From Pusillimonas caeni (GTDB lineage: Bacteria; Pseudomonadota; Gammaproteobacteria; Burkholderiales; Burkholderiaceae_B): a DNA stretch of 64,000 nt. Position 1 is the stretch's first letter. Each line of letters begins with the position of its first letter. Location of the stretch: the NCBI RefSeq assembly GCF_003545815.1, contig NZ_PDUW01000003.1:124001-188000 (forward strand). The letters run 5' to 3'. The notes below the pieces were generated by a model that worked only from the letters and a program-made list of their open reading frames with translations, made no database searches and was not told the origin of the DNA. A program made the translations under genes and the position numbers. This document shows, in pieces, positions 51,602-60,619 of the stretch.

Positions 51602-52810
51602 ATGAAAGGCTCGAGAGTTTGTTCAATACTGATGGCCGCAATAGTGGGTGTTTCACTATCCATGTCGGCCTCGGCGCAAGAAACGCTCAAGATCGGGGAG
51701 ATCAACAGCTACAAGACACAGCCTGCATTCCTGGGCCCCTACAAGAACGGCATGGACCTGGCCATCGAGGAAATCAACAAAGAGGGCGGAATCGACGGCA
51801 AGAAGGTCGAGCTCGTCATCCGCGACGACAACTCGAATACGGGCGATGCGGTCCGCGCGGTCGAAGACCTGCTGGCGCGCGACAAGGTCGACGTGCTGAC
51901 CGGCACCTTCCTGTCCCACATCGGTCTGGCCGTCACCGACTATGCCAAGCACAAGAAAGTGTTCTTCCTGGCCAGCGAGCCGCTCACCGACAAGATCGTC
52001 TGGGAAGACGGCAACCGCTACACGTTCAGGCTGCGCGCTTCCACCTATATGCAGGTGGCCATGCTGGTGCCTGAGGCGGTAAAGATGAACAAAAAGCGCT
52101 GGGCCCTGGTGTATCCCAACTACGAGTATGGCCAGTCCGCCGTGGCAACCTTCAAGAAGCTGCTCAAAGAGGCCCAGCCCGACGTCGAGTTCGTCGCCGA
52201 ACAGGCCACGCCGCTGGGCAAGGTCGACGCCGCCAACGTCATCCAGGCGCTTGCCGACGCCAAGCCCGACGCCATGTTCAACGTGCTGTTCGCCGCCGAC
52301 CTGGCCAAGCTGGTGCGCGCCGGAACCCAGCGCAACTTCTTCAAAGACCTTTCGGTGGTCAGCCTGCTGACCGGCGAGCCCGAGTACCTCGATCCGCTGG
52401 GCAATGAAACCCCCGAAGGCTGGGTGGTCACCGGCTATCCCTGGTACGCCATCGATACACCCGAGCACAAGAAGTTCCTTGATGCCTATCAGGCCAAGTT
52501 CAACGACTATCCGCGCCTGGGCACCATCGTGGGCTACAGCGCGATCAAGTCGCTGGCGGCCGGCATCAAGAAGGCTGGCGGCTCCACCGACACCGAGGAC
52601 ATGATCAAGGCCTTCAAGGGTCTCGAGGTCGAGACGCCCTTCGGCCAGATCGTCTACCGCCCCATCGACCATCAGTCGACCATGGGCGCCTACGTGGGCA
52701 AACTGGCCAAAAAAGACGGCAAGGGCATCATGACCGACATACGCTATATCGACGGTGCGGACGTCCAGCCTTCCGACGAAGAAATCAAGAAGATGCGCCC
52801 GGCCGATTGA
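51602..52810 (+). CDS. Branched-chain-amino-acid-type ABC substrate-binding protein
   Basis: 402 residues with a signal peptide (about 1-25, ending SASAQE). The periplasmic binding fold type I has LKIGEINSYKTQPAFLGPYK, MDLAIEEINKEGGIDGKKVE and later GYSAIKSLAAGIKKAGG. The Liv family often carries aromatic acids, amides or urea as well as amino acids. Followed by a strong hairpin and the permease. Confidence 0.93.
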   Translation: MKGSRVCSILMAAIVGVSLSMSASAQETLKIGEINSYKTQPAFLGPYKNGMDLAIEEINKEGGIDGKKVELVIRDDNSNTGDAVRAVEDLLARDKVDVLTGTFLSHIGLAVTDYAKHKKVFFLASEPLTDKIVWEDGNRYTFRLRASTYMQVAMLVPEAVKMNKKRWALVYPNYEYGQSAVATFKKLLKEAQPDVEFVAEQATPLGKVDAANVIQALADAKPDAMFNVLFAADLAKLVRAGTQRNFFKDLSVVSLLTGEPEYLDPLGNETPEGWVVTGYPWYAIDTPEHKKFLDAYQAKFNDYPRLGTIVGYSAIKSLAAGIKKAGGSTDTEDMIKAFKGLEVETPFGQIVYRPIDHQSTMGAYVGKLAKKDGKGIMTDIRYIDGADVQPSDEEIKKMRPAD

Positions 52811-52819
52811 CCACGCAAG

Positions 52820-52842
52820 AGCGCGCCGCCTCGCGGCGCGCT
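52820..52842 (+). terminator. Attenuator hairpin between binding protein and permease
   Basis: Perfect ten-base stem AGCGCGCCGC / GCGGCGCGCT with loop CTC, followed by TCTTC rather than a T-run. Such hairpins stabilise the abundant binding-protein message and lower downstream expression, as in other Liv operons. Confidence 0.65.
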
Positions 52843-52868
52843 TCTTCGACCACGAGGTATGAAGAAAA

Positions 52869-54779
52869 ATGGATTTGTCGGGTTTGATCGTCCAGCTCCT
52901 GAACGGGCTGGCTGAAGCGTCATCGCTGTTCCTGGTTGCCGCGGGCCTGTCGCTGATCTTCGGCGTCACGCGCATCGTCAACTTCGCGCACGGCTCGCTC
53001 TACATGCTGGGCCTTTATGTCGCCTACACGCTGGTTCAATCCATCGGCCAGACGCCGCTGGGTTTCTGGGCCGGGCTCATTGCCGCGGCCCTGCTGATCG
53101 GCGCCCTGGGCGCCGCCATCGAAATCATCTTGTTGCGGCGCATCTATCGCGCGCCGGAGCTGTTCCAGTTGCTGGCCACCTTTGCGCTGGTGCTCATATT
53201 CAACGACGCCGCGCTGTGGCTGTGGGGGCCCGAAGACCTCCTGGGTCCGCTGGCGCCCGGGTTGAACGGCTCCTTCCAGATCCTGGGCCGCTACTTCCCG
53301 TGGTACGACCTGGTGCTGATCTTCATCGGGCCGGTCGTGTTGGGCCTGCTGTGGCTGCTGCTGACCCGTACCCGCTGGGGGACGCTGGTGCGCGCCGCCA
53401 CGCAAGACCGCGAGATGCTGGGAGCGCTGGGCGTGAACCAGGCCTGGCTGTTCACGGGCGTGTTCGCCCTGGGCGCCTTCCTTGCGGGCCTTGGCGGGGC
53501 GGTGCAGATCCCCCGCGTTCCCGCCAACCTTACCCTGGACATCAGCGTCATCGGCGACGCCTTCGTCATCGTGGTGGTGGGAGGCATGGGCTCCATTCCC
53601 GGCGCCTATATCGCAGCGCTGATCATCGCCGAGCTCAAGGCGCTCTGCATCGCCCTGGGCACGGTCTCCTTCGCGGGTGTCAGCTTCGCCTTTCCCAAGC
53701 TCACTTTGGTGGTTGAATTCATCTTCATGGCCATCGTGCTGGTGTTCCGGCCGTGGGGTCTGTTCGGTCGGCCGCAGGGCCACAGCCGCAATTCGGCGCC
53801 CATCGAGGCGCCGCTGAGGCGCTCGACTACGCCGTTCAAGGTGTTCATCGCGGCGGTGATCGCCGTGCTGATCGCCATTCCTCTGTTGTCCGAGTGGTTC
53901 CCGTATGCGCCGGTGCTGATGCTGGACATCATTATTGCCGCCTTGTTCGCCCTCAGCCTGCACTTTATGATGGGTCCCGGCGGCATGAATTCGTTCGGCC
54001 ATGCCGCTTATTACGGCTTGGGCGCCTACGGAGCCGCCCTGCTGCTCAAAGAGGCCGCTTTCTCGATGGGCTGGGCCATTGCAACGGCACCGCTCATCGC
54101 CGGGGTAGGCGCGCTCGTATTCGGCTGGTTCTGCATCCGGCTGTCGGGCGTCTATCTGGCCATGCTCACCCTGGCCTTCGCCCAGATCGTCTGGTCCATC
54201 GTTTTCCAGTGGGACGACTTCACCGGCGGCTCGAACGGACTCATCGGCATCTGGCCGCCCGCGTGGCTCGAAGGCGACACGTACTACTATTTCGCACTGG
54301 CCATCGTGCTGGCCGCAGCCCTGTTGCTGCGTCGCATACTGTTCTCGCCCTTCGGCTACGCCATGCGTTCATGCCGCGACTCCACCCTGCGGGCCGACGC
54401 GGTCGGCATCGACGTCAAGCGCGTGCAGTGGATCACCTTCGTGATAGCGGGCGTTTTTGCCGGCCTGGCCGGCGCACTGTTCGTGTTTTCCAAAGGCAGC
54501 GCGGCGCCTGAAGTCATTTCCATCAGCAAGTCGGTCGACGCCCTGGTCATGGTGTTGCTCGGCGGCGTGCAGACCCTGATCGGACCGGTCGTGGGCGCGG
54601 CTACCTTCAAAGTGCTGCAGGACTACTTCCTGGGCGCCACGCAATACTGGCACGCCATGTTCGGCGGGGTCATATTGTTACTTGTGCTGGCCTTCCCGCA
54701 AGGCATCGCGGGCTTCTTCAAGCAGCTGTTCGAGAACGGGGACGCCCGTCGCCTGAAGGTCAAGGAGAAAGCGGCATGA
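52869..54779 (+). CDS. Fused LivH-LivM ABC permease
   Basis: 636 residues joining both permease subunits. The LivH half (about 1-300) begins IVQLLNGLAEASSLFLVAAG with LSLIFGVTRIVNFAHGSLYM; the LivM half (about 325-620) has LHFMMGPGGMNSFGHAAYYG and LTLAFAQIVWSI. About 16 membrane segments. A charged linker (about 300-320, GRPQGHSRNSAPIEAPLRR) joins them. Overlaps livG by ATGA. Confidence 0.94.
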   Translation: MDLSGLIVQLLNGLAEASSLFLVAAGLSLIFGVTRIVNFAHGSLYMLGLYVAYTLVQSIGQTPLGFWAGLIAAALLIGALGAAIEIILLRRIYRAPELFQLLATFALVLIFNDAALWLWGPEDLLGPLAPGLNGSFQILGRYFPWYDLVLIFIGPVVLGLLWLLLTRTRWGTLVRAATQDREMLGALGVNQAWLFTGVFALGAFLAGLGGAVQIPRVPANLTLDISVIGDAFVIVVVGGMGSIPGAYIAALIIAELKALCIALGTVSFAGVSFAFPKLTLVVEFIFMAIVLVFRPWGLFGRPQGHSRNSAPIEAPLRRSTTPFKVFIAAVIAVLIAIPLLSEWFPYAPVLMLDIIIAALFALSLHFMMGPGGMNSFGHAAYYGLGAYGAALLLKEAAFSMGWAIATAPLIAGVGALVFGWFCIRLSGVYLAMLTLAFAQIVWSIVFQWDDFTGGSNGLIGIWPPAWLEGDTYYYFALAIVLAAALLLRRILFSPFGYAMRSCRDSTLRADAVGIDVKRVQWITFVIAGVFAGLAGALFVFSKGSAAPEVISISKSVDALVMVLLGGVQTLIGPVVGAATFKVLQDYFLGATQYWHAMFGGVILLLVLAFPQGIAGFFKQLFENGDARRLKVKEKAA

Positions 54780-55555
54780 GCCTGCTCGAAGTCAGAAACC
54801 TTTCCAAGAAGTTCGGCGGCAACGTCGCCGTGGACGATATCAGCTTCGACCTTCACGAAGGCGAGCTGCTTGCCCTGATAGGCCCCAACGGCGCGGGCAA
54901 GACCACCACCTTCAATATGGTCAACGGCCAGTTGAACGCCACGGCGGGTTCGGTGCGTCTGCAAGACACCGAGCTGATCGGCCTGGCGCCGCGCAAGATC
55001 GCGCATATGGGCGTGGGCCGCACTTTCCAGATCGCCGCGACCTTCGCCTCGCTGACCGTGGTCGAAAACGTGCAAATGGCGCTGCTGTCGCATCACCGCA
55101 AGGTGTATTCCTTTCTCAGCGTGGCGGCCGATCAGTACCGCGACGAGGCCCTGGGCTTGCTCGGGCAGGTCGGCATGGAGACCCAGGCCGACCGCCCCTG
55201 CAGCGAACTGGCCTATGGCGACGTCAAGCGGGTCGAGCTGGCCATGGGCCTGGCCAACAACCCCAAGCTGCTGCTTATGGACGAGCCCACCGCCGGCATG
55301 GCGCCCAAAGAGCGCAACGAGCTCATGGCGCTGACCAAGAAGCTGGTGGTCGAACGCAACATGGCCGTGCTGTTCACCGAGCACAGCATGGACGTGGTGT
55401 TCGCCTACGCCGACCGCATGATCGTCCTGGCCCGGGGCAAGCTCATCGCCGAAGGCAACGCCGACCATATCCGCAACCATCCCAAGGTGCAGGAAGTCTA
55501 CTTCGGCACCGGCAAGACATTCGAAAAGAACCAGAACGCGCAGGCAACGACATGA
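54776..55555 (+). CDS. livG: LivG-type ABC ATPase
   Basis: 259 residues. Walker A GPNGAGKTT (about 37), Q loop, the LAYGDVKRVELAMGL signature-like region and Walker B LLLMDEPTAGMAPKE. First of two ATPases; overlaps livF by four bases. Confidence 0.95.
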   Translation: MSLLEVRNLSKKFGGNVAVDDISFDLHEGELLALIGPNGAGKTTTFNMVNGQLNATAGSVRLQDTELIGLAPRKIAHMGVGRTFQIAATFASLTVVENVQMALLSHHRKVYSFLSVAADQYRDEALGLLGQVGMETQADRPCSELAYGDVKRVELAMGLANNPKLLLMDEPTAGMAPKERNELMALTKKLVVERNMAVLFTEHSMDVVFAYADRMIVLARGKLIAEGNADHIRNHPKVQEVYFGTGKTFEKNQNAQATT

Positions 55556-56301
55556 ACCAGACAGCCACCGACACCGGCCAGCCCTTGCTCGAGGTATCCG
55601 GCCTGAACGCCTGGTACGGCGCCGCTCACATCCTCTTCGACGTCAGCCTGAACGTGAAGCGGGGCGAAGTGGTGGCGCTGATGGGCCGCAACGGCGCCGG
55701 CAAGTCGACGACGTTCAAGTCCATCATGGGCCTGATGGCCAAGTGGAAGGGCGAAGTCACCTTCATGGGCAAGCGCATTACCGGCCAGCAGCCGTACGAG
55801 ATAGCGCGCGCGGGCCTGGGCTTCGTGCCCGAAGACCGCCGCGTCTTCACCGACCTGACGGTCACTGAGAACCTCGAGGTGGGCCGCCAGCCGGCGCGCA
55901 AATGGCCGGACGGCTCCGCGGCGCCAACCTGGACTCCCGAGGCTTTGTACCAGCTGTTTCCCAACCTGGGCGCCATGCAGGACCGCCCCGGCGGCCACAT
56001 GAGCGGCGGCGAACAGCAGATGCTGACCGTGGCCCGCACGCTCATGGGCAACCCTTTCCTGGTGCTGCTGGACGAACCCTCCGAAGGCGTGGCGCCGGTC
56101 ATCGTCGAGCAGATGGCCAATATGATCATCGCGCTGAAAGAGCAGGGCGTCAGCATCCTGCTGTCCGAGCAGAACGTGCACTTCGCCGAACTGGTGTCCG
56201 ATCGGGTCTATGTACTCGAGAAGGGTCAGATACGCTATAGCGGATCGATGGACGAGCTTGCCGCGAACGAGGAAGTGCGTCGGGCTTATTTGACGGTGTA
56301 G
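55552..56301 (+). CDS. livF: LivF-type ABC ATPase
   Basis: 249 residues. Walker A GRNGAGKST (about 46), signature HMSGGEQQML (about 150), Walker B LVLLDEPSEGVAPVI (about 170) and switch region LLSEQNVHFAE. Completes the importer. The operon ends before two large intergenic palindromes. Confidence 0.95.
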   Translation: MNQTATDTGQPLLEVSGLNAWYGAAHILFDVSLNVKRGEVVALMGRNGAGKSTTFKSIMGLMAKWKGEVTFMGKRITGQQPYEIARAGLGFVPEDRRVFTDLTVTENLEVGRQPARKWPDGSAAPTWTPEALYQLFPNLGAMQDRPGGHMSGGEQQMLTVARTLMGNPFLVLLDEPSEGVAPVIVEQMANMIIALKEQGVSILLSEQNVHFAELVSDRVYVLEKGQIRYSGSMDELAANEEVRRAYLTV

Positions 56302-56434
56302 GGGCAGCTGACACGCGTGGGTGTTTCCTACTGCGTTTTTTCGGCTAAGTTTTCTCGTAGGGATGTCGGAGCCCGAAATGGCGGCGTCTTGAGCCTCTCT
56401 GACGATTTCATCTTTCTTATGACCGGGGCGGGGC

Positions 56435-56629
56435 GGTGTACGGGGTAACGGGCCGCACCATGCGGTCCCGCTACGCGGCACTCCCCGAATTTTTCTGTTC
56501 CGGCCGGGCGGCGGGAGAACTCGACCTCGCCGCTGCGCGGCTCGGGACTCAGACAGGCTCTCGCCGACTGCCCCCCGTCCGAAACAGAAAAATTCGGCGC
56601 ATGCTGAACGGCCCGTTACCCCGTACACC
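56435..56629. repeat. Large imperfect palindrome 1
   Basis: Two perfectly complementary 21-base arms (56435-56455 and 56609-56629; left arm begins GGTGTACGGGGTAACGGG) enclose a second pair of perfect 15-base arms, CCGAATTTTTCTGTT (56485-56499) and its complement (56583-56597). The centre is only partly symmetric. Both strands would translate to similar peptides (YGVTGR, RNRKIR, GPLPRTPP), confirming the symmetry. No ORF here is credible. Confidence 0.85.
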
Positions 56630-56682
56630 ACCCCACCCCTACCGATGGGGTGTAATGAGCCGCCCAATACACGAGACTGTGA

Positions 56683-56899
56683 GCCTGGCCGGGTAGCACT
56701 ACCTAAAATGTGCGTTCGGCATGCGCCGGGTGCTGACGAAGGGAAGGCGGGGGCAGTCGGTGAAAACTGTTTGAATCCCGAGGAGCGTAGCGACGAGGTT
56801 GAGTTTTTTCACCGCCCGCCTGGACGAGGCAGACCCGGGAAGTCCGGCGAAGCCGGACCGCATGACGCGCACATTTTAGGTAGTGCTACCCGGCCAGGC
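56683..56899. repeat. Large imperfect palindrome 2
   Basis: Exact 32-base arms (56683-56714 and 56868-56899) contain GGCCGGGTAGCACTACCTAA and its complement. The 153-base interior has further partial pairing (GGTGAAAAACT-like with AGTTTTTTCACC, CCGGCGAAGCCGG). It lies 54 bases from palindrome 1 and 38 bases before the stop of the leftward cytochrome gene; it may end transcription from both sides. Confidence 0.88.
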
Positions 56900-56937
56900 G
56901 GGTTAAAGATTCAATACGGCCATCAAATCAGCAACCG

Positions 56938-59835
56938 TCAGCCCTCCGCCCCTTCTCGCAGCGAGCGAATCTTCTCCGGCAGACCTTCCCAGGCCGGTTT
57001 GTCCGGCGCAAACCGCATCCGCAGATACTCGAGCAGCGTTTCCAGCTGCTCGTCGTTCATGCTGTCGCCGAAGCCCGGCATATAGCCCAGCTCCGCCATG
57101 GCCGGATTGTCGATGCCGTGCAGCAGGATCTGGATGGCGTTGTCCGGACTGTCGCTGTGCAGATTGGTGTTCAGCGCCAGCGAGGGCCGGGCGCCGAACA
57201 GCGGCGGGCCTTCGCGCGCATCGTGGCAGACCGCGCAGGCGCCCTGGAACAGGTTTTCACCCGCCAGCGACAGCACCCTTTGATCGTTGCGGCTCTGCTC
57301 TTCCAGATGGGCCGCCTGCAGCGCCGGGCTGACTCCGGCAGACGGCGCGGGCGCCAGAGTGCCCAGGTAGTGGGCAATGGCGCGCACATCCTGGTCGGGC
57401 AGCTCGGCCATGCTTTGTATGACGGGCGCCATCGGGCCCGACGCCACGCCATGCAAAGACGAGTAGCCCGTGCGCAGATAGCCGTACAGCTCCTCCTCGG
57501 TCCAGGGAATGGGCGCCTTTGAAAGCGCATTCAATGCCGGAGCCTCCCAGCCCTCGGCAAAGCCGCCCGCCAGGAAATTCTGCTCGCCCGACTTCTCGGC
57601 CCCCAGCGCATTGCGCGGAGAATGGCAGGCCGCGCAGTGGCCCATGCCCTGCACCAGGTAGGCGCCGCGATTCCACAGCGCGGTTTGCGATGGATCGGGC
57701 TGATAGGTTTCGTTCTTGTGAAAGAGCAGATTCCATCCCGCCAGCAGCGGCCGCATGCTGTACGGAAAAGACAATTGCGTCGGCTCGACCCGGTTCGTCA
57801 CGGGCTCCTGCGTCATCAGGTAGGCGTACAGCGACTGCATGTCCGCGTCCGACATCTTTGCAAATGCCGTGTACGGAAAGGCCGGATACAGGTGGCGGCC
57901 GTCGCGGTGTATGCCCTCGCGCATGGCGCGCTCGAAGGCGGCGTACGACCATGCGCCTATGCCCGTCTCTTTATCGGGCGTGATGTTGGTGGTGTAGATC
58001 TTTCCGAATGGCGTTTCCAGCGCCAAGCCGCCCGCGTTGGGCACGCCGCCCTCGGCGGTGTGGCAGACCATGCAGTCGCCGGCCGCCGCGACGAGGCGGC
58101 CGCGCTCGATCGCCGCCGCCGAATAGATGGAGGTGTCGATGTTTGCCACCGGCGCGACGGCGGGCCTCCAGGGCATGGCCGCGACCAGCAGGCTGCCGGC
58201 CGCCGCGGCCATGCCGCCCAATAGACCGTAAGCCGCCTTCCTGGAGCGGCCGCCACTCCCGGCAAGCGACAATTGCCGCTTGAGTTCGCCGGCGTCGAAG
58301 GGCGGCTGGCGAAGGCGTATGCCGGTGGCATCGTGAATGGCGTTGGCGATGGCCGCCGCCGCGGGCAGTTCAGCGTCGCGGCTCCAGGCCAGCCCCACGG
58401 GGCCCTGTTCGACGAGCTGCACCTGGGTGGCGGAGCGGGCAAGCGGAAAATCGGTTTCCGGAGAGGCGCCCCAACTATCGTGGCTCGAGGCATCCCGCAG
58501 CCAGCGCGTCGCGGCCTTGCGCACGTCTTCTTCGATGCGCGGCGCAGGTGAAGCCTGCAAGGCGCCGGTATTGTGGCCGACGGTCAGTCCTGTGAGATCG
58601 ATGGCGCCCGTGGCGGGGTCTACGCGGATGTCGGCCACCCAGGCGGACCACACTTCCTGGGGCGGCTGCCGGGTCTGATCGATGACATGGGCATAGGCGA
58701 AGCCCCGGCCCTCGTAGGAATGCTTGCGGCGGGCCTGCGACCATTTTGCGCGCGTCGCCACCGAAGCAATCAGCTCGCGGCCCGTCGCATCGTCGATCGC
58801 GTCGAGCCGGGCCTGGACCGGATCGTGGCCGCGCAATGCACAGGCTTCGTCGAAGAAGGATTCTTGCGCGAATACCTGTGCGGCGGCGGGCAGGCCCAGC
58901 ATGCCCGCCTGCGGGCGAGCATCGCTCGAGGCCGGCAGGTGGCGCGCCTGTGGGGCGCAGTCGGCCATGCACACGACATGCTCGGGCCGATGCTGGATTT
59001 CAAAGCCGCACAGCAGGGCCGCGATCGAAGGGCGGCGGCCCGGATGCAGATCGGAGGAAACGATGAGCTCGCTTACTGGCAGAGGCGAGCCGCTGCCGCC
59101 GGCGGAGTCCCGCGATGCGCCGGCCGGGGCGGGCGTTCCCGACACACTGACGCTTATGGGCTGCGCATTCAACGCATCCGGATCTTGCTGCACCCGTACT
59201 GGCCGCCCGCAGGAGCGGGAAAGCAGGGCGGCGTCCGCAGCGACGTCGTAGCCTTCGGTATCGATCTGGCCGTTCGCGATGATGCGCACCGCCTCTTGCG
59301 GCAGTCCGCACAATTGGGACAGCTCGCGGCGCAGCGCATCGCTGTGGCGGGTGCAGGTCCACACGACCAGGGCGTCGCCGGAATACTGGGCGATGGCCCA
59401 CGCCGGAGCCTGTTGCTGCGGGGCGGGCCAGAAGTAGGTTCGAGAAAGCCCGCCTTCGCTTTGCGATGGCGCAGCGGTTTCCCGGCCCGTGGCCGAACCC
59501 GCGGTGTCGGCGGCCGAAATTCCCGGCGCCGTGACCGGCACCGCCCAGCCCGGCTGAAGCCGTGTCCGGGCTTGCCGCGCTTGCCCGGGCTGCGAGGCGA
59601 TGATGCCGATAAAATCCTGGCGCACCACGACGTCGACCACGCCCGGCGTGCCGCGGGCCGCTTCGGCGTCGAGATGGCTGAGGCGGGCGCCTGTATAGTT
59701 CGAGCCGTCCCAGGCGATGTCCGTCGGACGCAGGGTGACGGCATGCAGCAGTTCGCCCGCGGAGGGCGGAGCGATGCTGGAGGAGCCGGCATGGGAGGGC
59801 GCGCCCTGCGCGGGCCTGTGCACCGGGGCCGTCAT
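56938..59835 (-). CDS. Membrane-anchored triheme cytochrome c with degenerate molybdopterin domain (NicB-like)
   Basis: 965 residues. About 20-515 resembles the xanthine-dehydrogenase molybdopterin fold but is eroded: where active enzymes have a GxGE motif followed by AIANAI, here it reads SRDAELPAAAAIANAI, so the catalytic Glu context is lost. A membrane helix follows (about 540-560, AYGLLGGMAAAAGSLLVAAM), then three heme sites: GDCMVCH (about 587), GHCAACH (about 732) and GACAVCH (about 865). The C-terminal half passes electrons to the respiratory chain, as in NicB and IorB-like dehydrogenases. Overlaps nicA by four bases. Confidence 0.85.
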   Translation of the reverse strand: MTAPVHRPAQGAPSHAGSSSIAPPSAGELLHAVTLRPTDIAWDGSNYTGARLSHLDAEAARGTPGVVDVVVRQDFIGIIASQPGQARQARTRLQPGWAVPVTAPGISAADTAGSATGRETAAPSQSEGGLSRTYFWPAPQQQAPAWAIAQYSGDALVVWTCTRHSDALRRELSQLCGLPQEAVRIIANGQIDTEGYDVAADAALLSRSCGRPVRVQQDPDALNAQPISVSVSGTPAPAGASRDSAGGSGSPLPVSELIVSSDLHPGRRPSIAALLCGFEIQHRPEHVVCMADCAPQARHLPASSDARPQAGMLGLPAAAQVFAQESFFDEACALRGHDPVQARLDAIDDATGRELIASVATRAKWSQARRKHSYEGRGFAYAHVIDQTRQPPQEVWSAWVADIRVDPATGAIDLTGLTVGHNTGALQASPAPRIEEDVRKAATRWLRDASSHDSWGASPETDFPLARSATQVQLVEQGPVGLAWSRDAELPAAAAIANAIHDATGIRLRQPPFDAGELKRQLSLAGSGGRSRKAAYGLLGGMAAAAGSLLVAAMPWRPAVAPVANIDTSIYSAAAIERGRLVAAAGDCMVCHTAEGGVPNAGGLALETPFGKIYTTNITPDKETGIGAWSYAAFERAMREGIHRDGRHLYPAFPYTAFAKMSDADMQSLYAYLMTQEPVTNRVEPTQLSFPYSMRPLLAGWNLLFHKNETYQPDPSQTALWNRGAYLVQGMGHCAACHSPRNALGAEKSGEQNFLAGGFAEGWEAPALNALSKAPIPWTEEELYGYLRTGYSSLHGVASGPMAPVIQSMAELPDQDVRAIAHYLGTLAPAPSAGVSPALQAAHLEEQSRNDQRVLSLAGENLFQGACAVCHDAREGPPLFGARPSLALNTNLHSDSPDNAIQILLHGIDNPAMAELGYMPGFGDSMNDEQLETLLEYLRMRFAPDKPAWEGLPEKIRSLREGAEG

Positions 59836-60308
59836 GACCGGGCTTGTGCGGCCTGAAGCGCCGACGCCATGATTTCAACGTGGGTGCCGCAACGGCACAG
59901 ATTGAACTTGAGCTCGTTGCGGATCTGTTGCTCGGTCGGATGCGGATTGCGGTTGAGCAATGCCTGCAGCGTCATGATCATGCCGTTGAGGCAATAGCCG
60001 CATTGCGCGCCCTGCTGTTCGATGAAGGCCCGCTGAATGGGAGCGAGCCGGTCCAGCGTGCCCAGGCCCTCGAGCGTGGTGACCTCGTGGCCCGCCACGC
60101 CCTTGACCGGTATGACGCAGGAGCGCGCGGCGACGCCGTCCACCAGCACCGTACAGGCGCCGCACTCGCCCAGGCCGCAACCGAACTTGGGGCCGTTCAG
60201 CTGCAGGTCGTTGCGCAGCACATAGAGGAGAGGCGTGTCGGCTTCGACCTCGATCTGATGCGTTTGCCCGTTGACGACGAGGGTTTGTCTCTCTGTGCGG
60301 CGGTTCAT
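59832..60308 (-). CDS. nicA: 2Fe-2S subunit of nicotinate-dehydrogenase-like hydroxylase
   Basis: 158 residues from ATG 60308 (AAGAAGAG upstream; 60320 possible). Plant-type cluster GCGLGECGACTVL with C44, C49, C52 and C64; second cluster QCGYC...CRCGTH. Very close in pattern to NicA of Pseudomonas putida. Transfers electrons from the molybdenum site to the cytochrome part. Cotranscribed with the cytochrome gene. Confidence 0.9.
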   Translation of the reverse strand: MNRRTERQTLVVNGQTHQIEVEADTPLLYVLRNDLQLNGPKFGCGLGECGACTVLVDGVAARSCVIPVKGVAGHEVTTLEGLGTLDRLAPIQRAFIEQQGAQCGYCLNGMIMTLQALLNRNPHPTEQQIRNELKFNLCRCGTHVEIMASALQAAQARS

Positions 60309-60437
60309 GCTCTTCTTCAAGTATGCGCGAGTGCGCTCACGAGTGGATGGACGATTAAAGTGTATGCGTGTTAATTTTTTAGGTAAAGCGGTTTTGAGAA
60401 TTGGGACGCAGAGTATGAGATTAACGTGCGGCCCGAA

Positions 60438-60562
60438 AATAAGGGTGAGAGAATAGAGTTTTGTTGTAGTGGATTACCCTTATTGCTCTGCATGGATCGC
60501 GCTCGGCAACTTTATTTCCCGGCCTATTTGCAGTATGGTGAAAGTTCAATGTATACGTTGAA
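60438..60562. promoter_or_regulatory. Divergent control region of the molybdenum hydroxylase genes
   Basis: Within the 60,309-60,619 gap are an inverted repeat AATAAGGGT / ACCCTTATT (60438-60446 and 60476-60484) and the near-perfect palindrome TTCAATGTATACGTTGAA (60545-60562, 16 of 18 symmetric). Both genes are read outward. The second site resembles MarR-type operators. Nothing else is supported in the gap. Confidence 0.55.
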
Positions 60563-60619
60563 TTGCTTCATCAGCGACGCGCCCTGCGCCGCCTCTCGGC
60601 CAATATAAAGGTGTGCACT

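Noticed and set aside
55498-56667. 389-codon minus frame across livF and palindrome 1
   Set aside because: Antisense to livF; its similarity to the plus-strand frame in palindrome 1 only reflects the inverted repeat.
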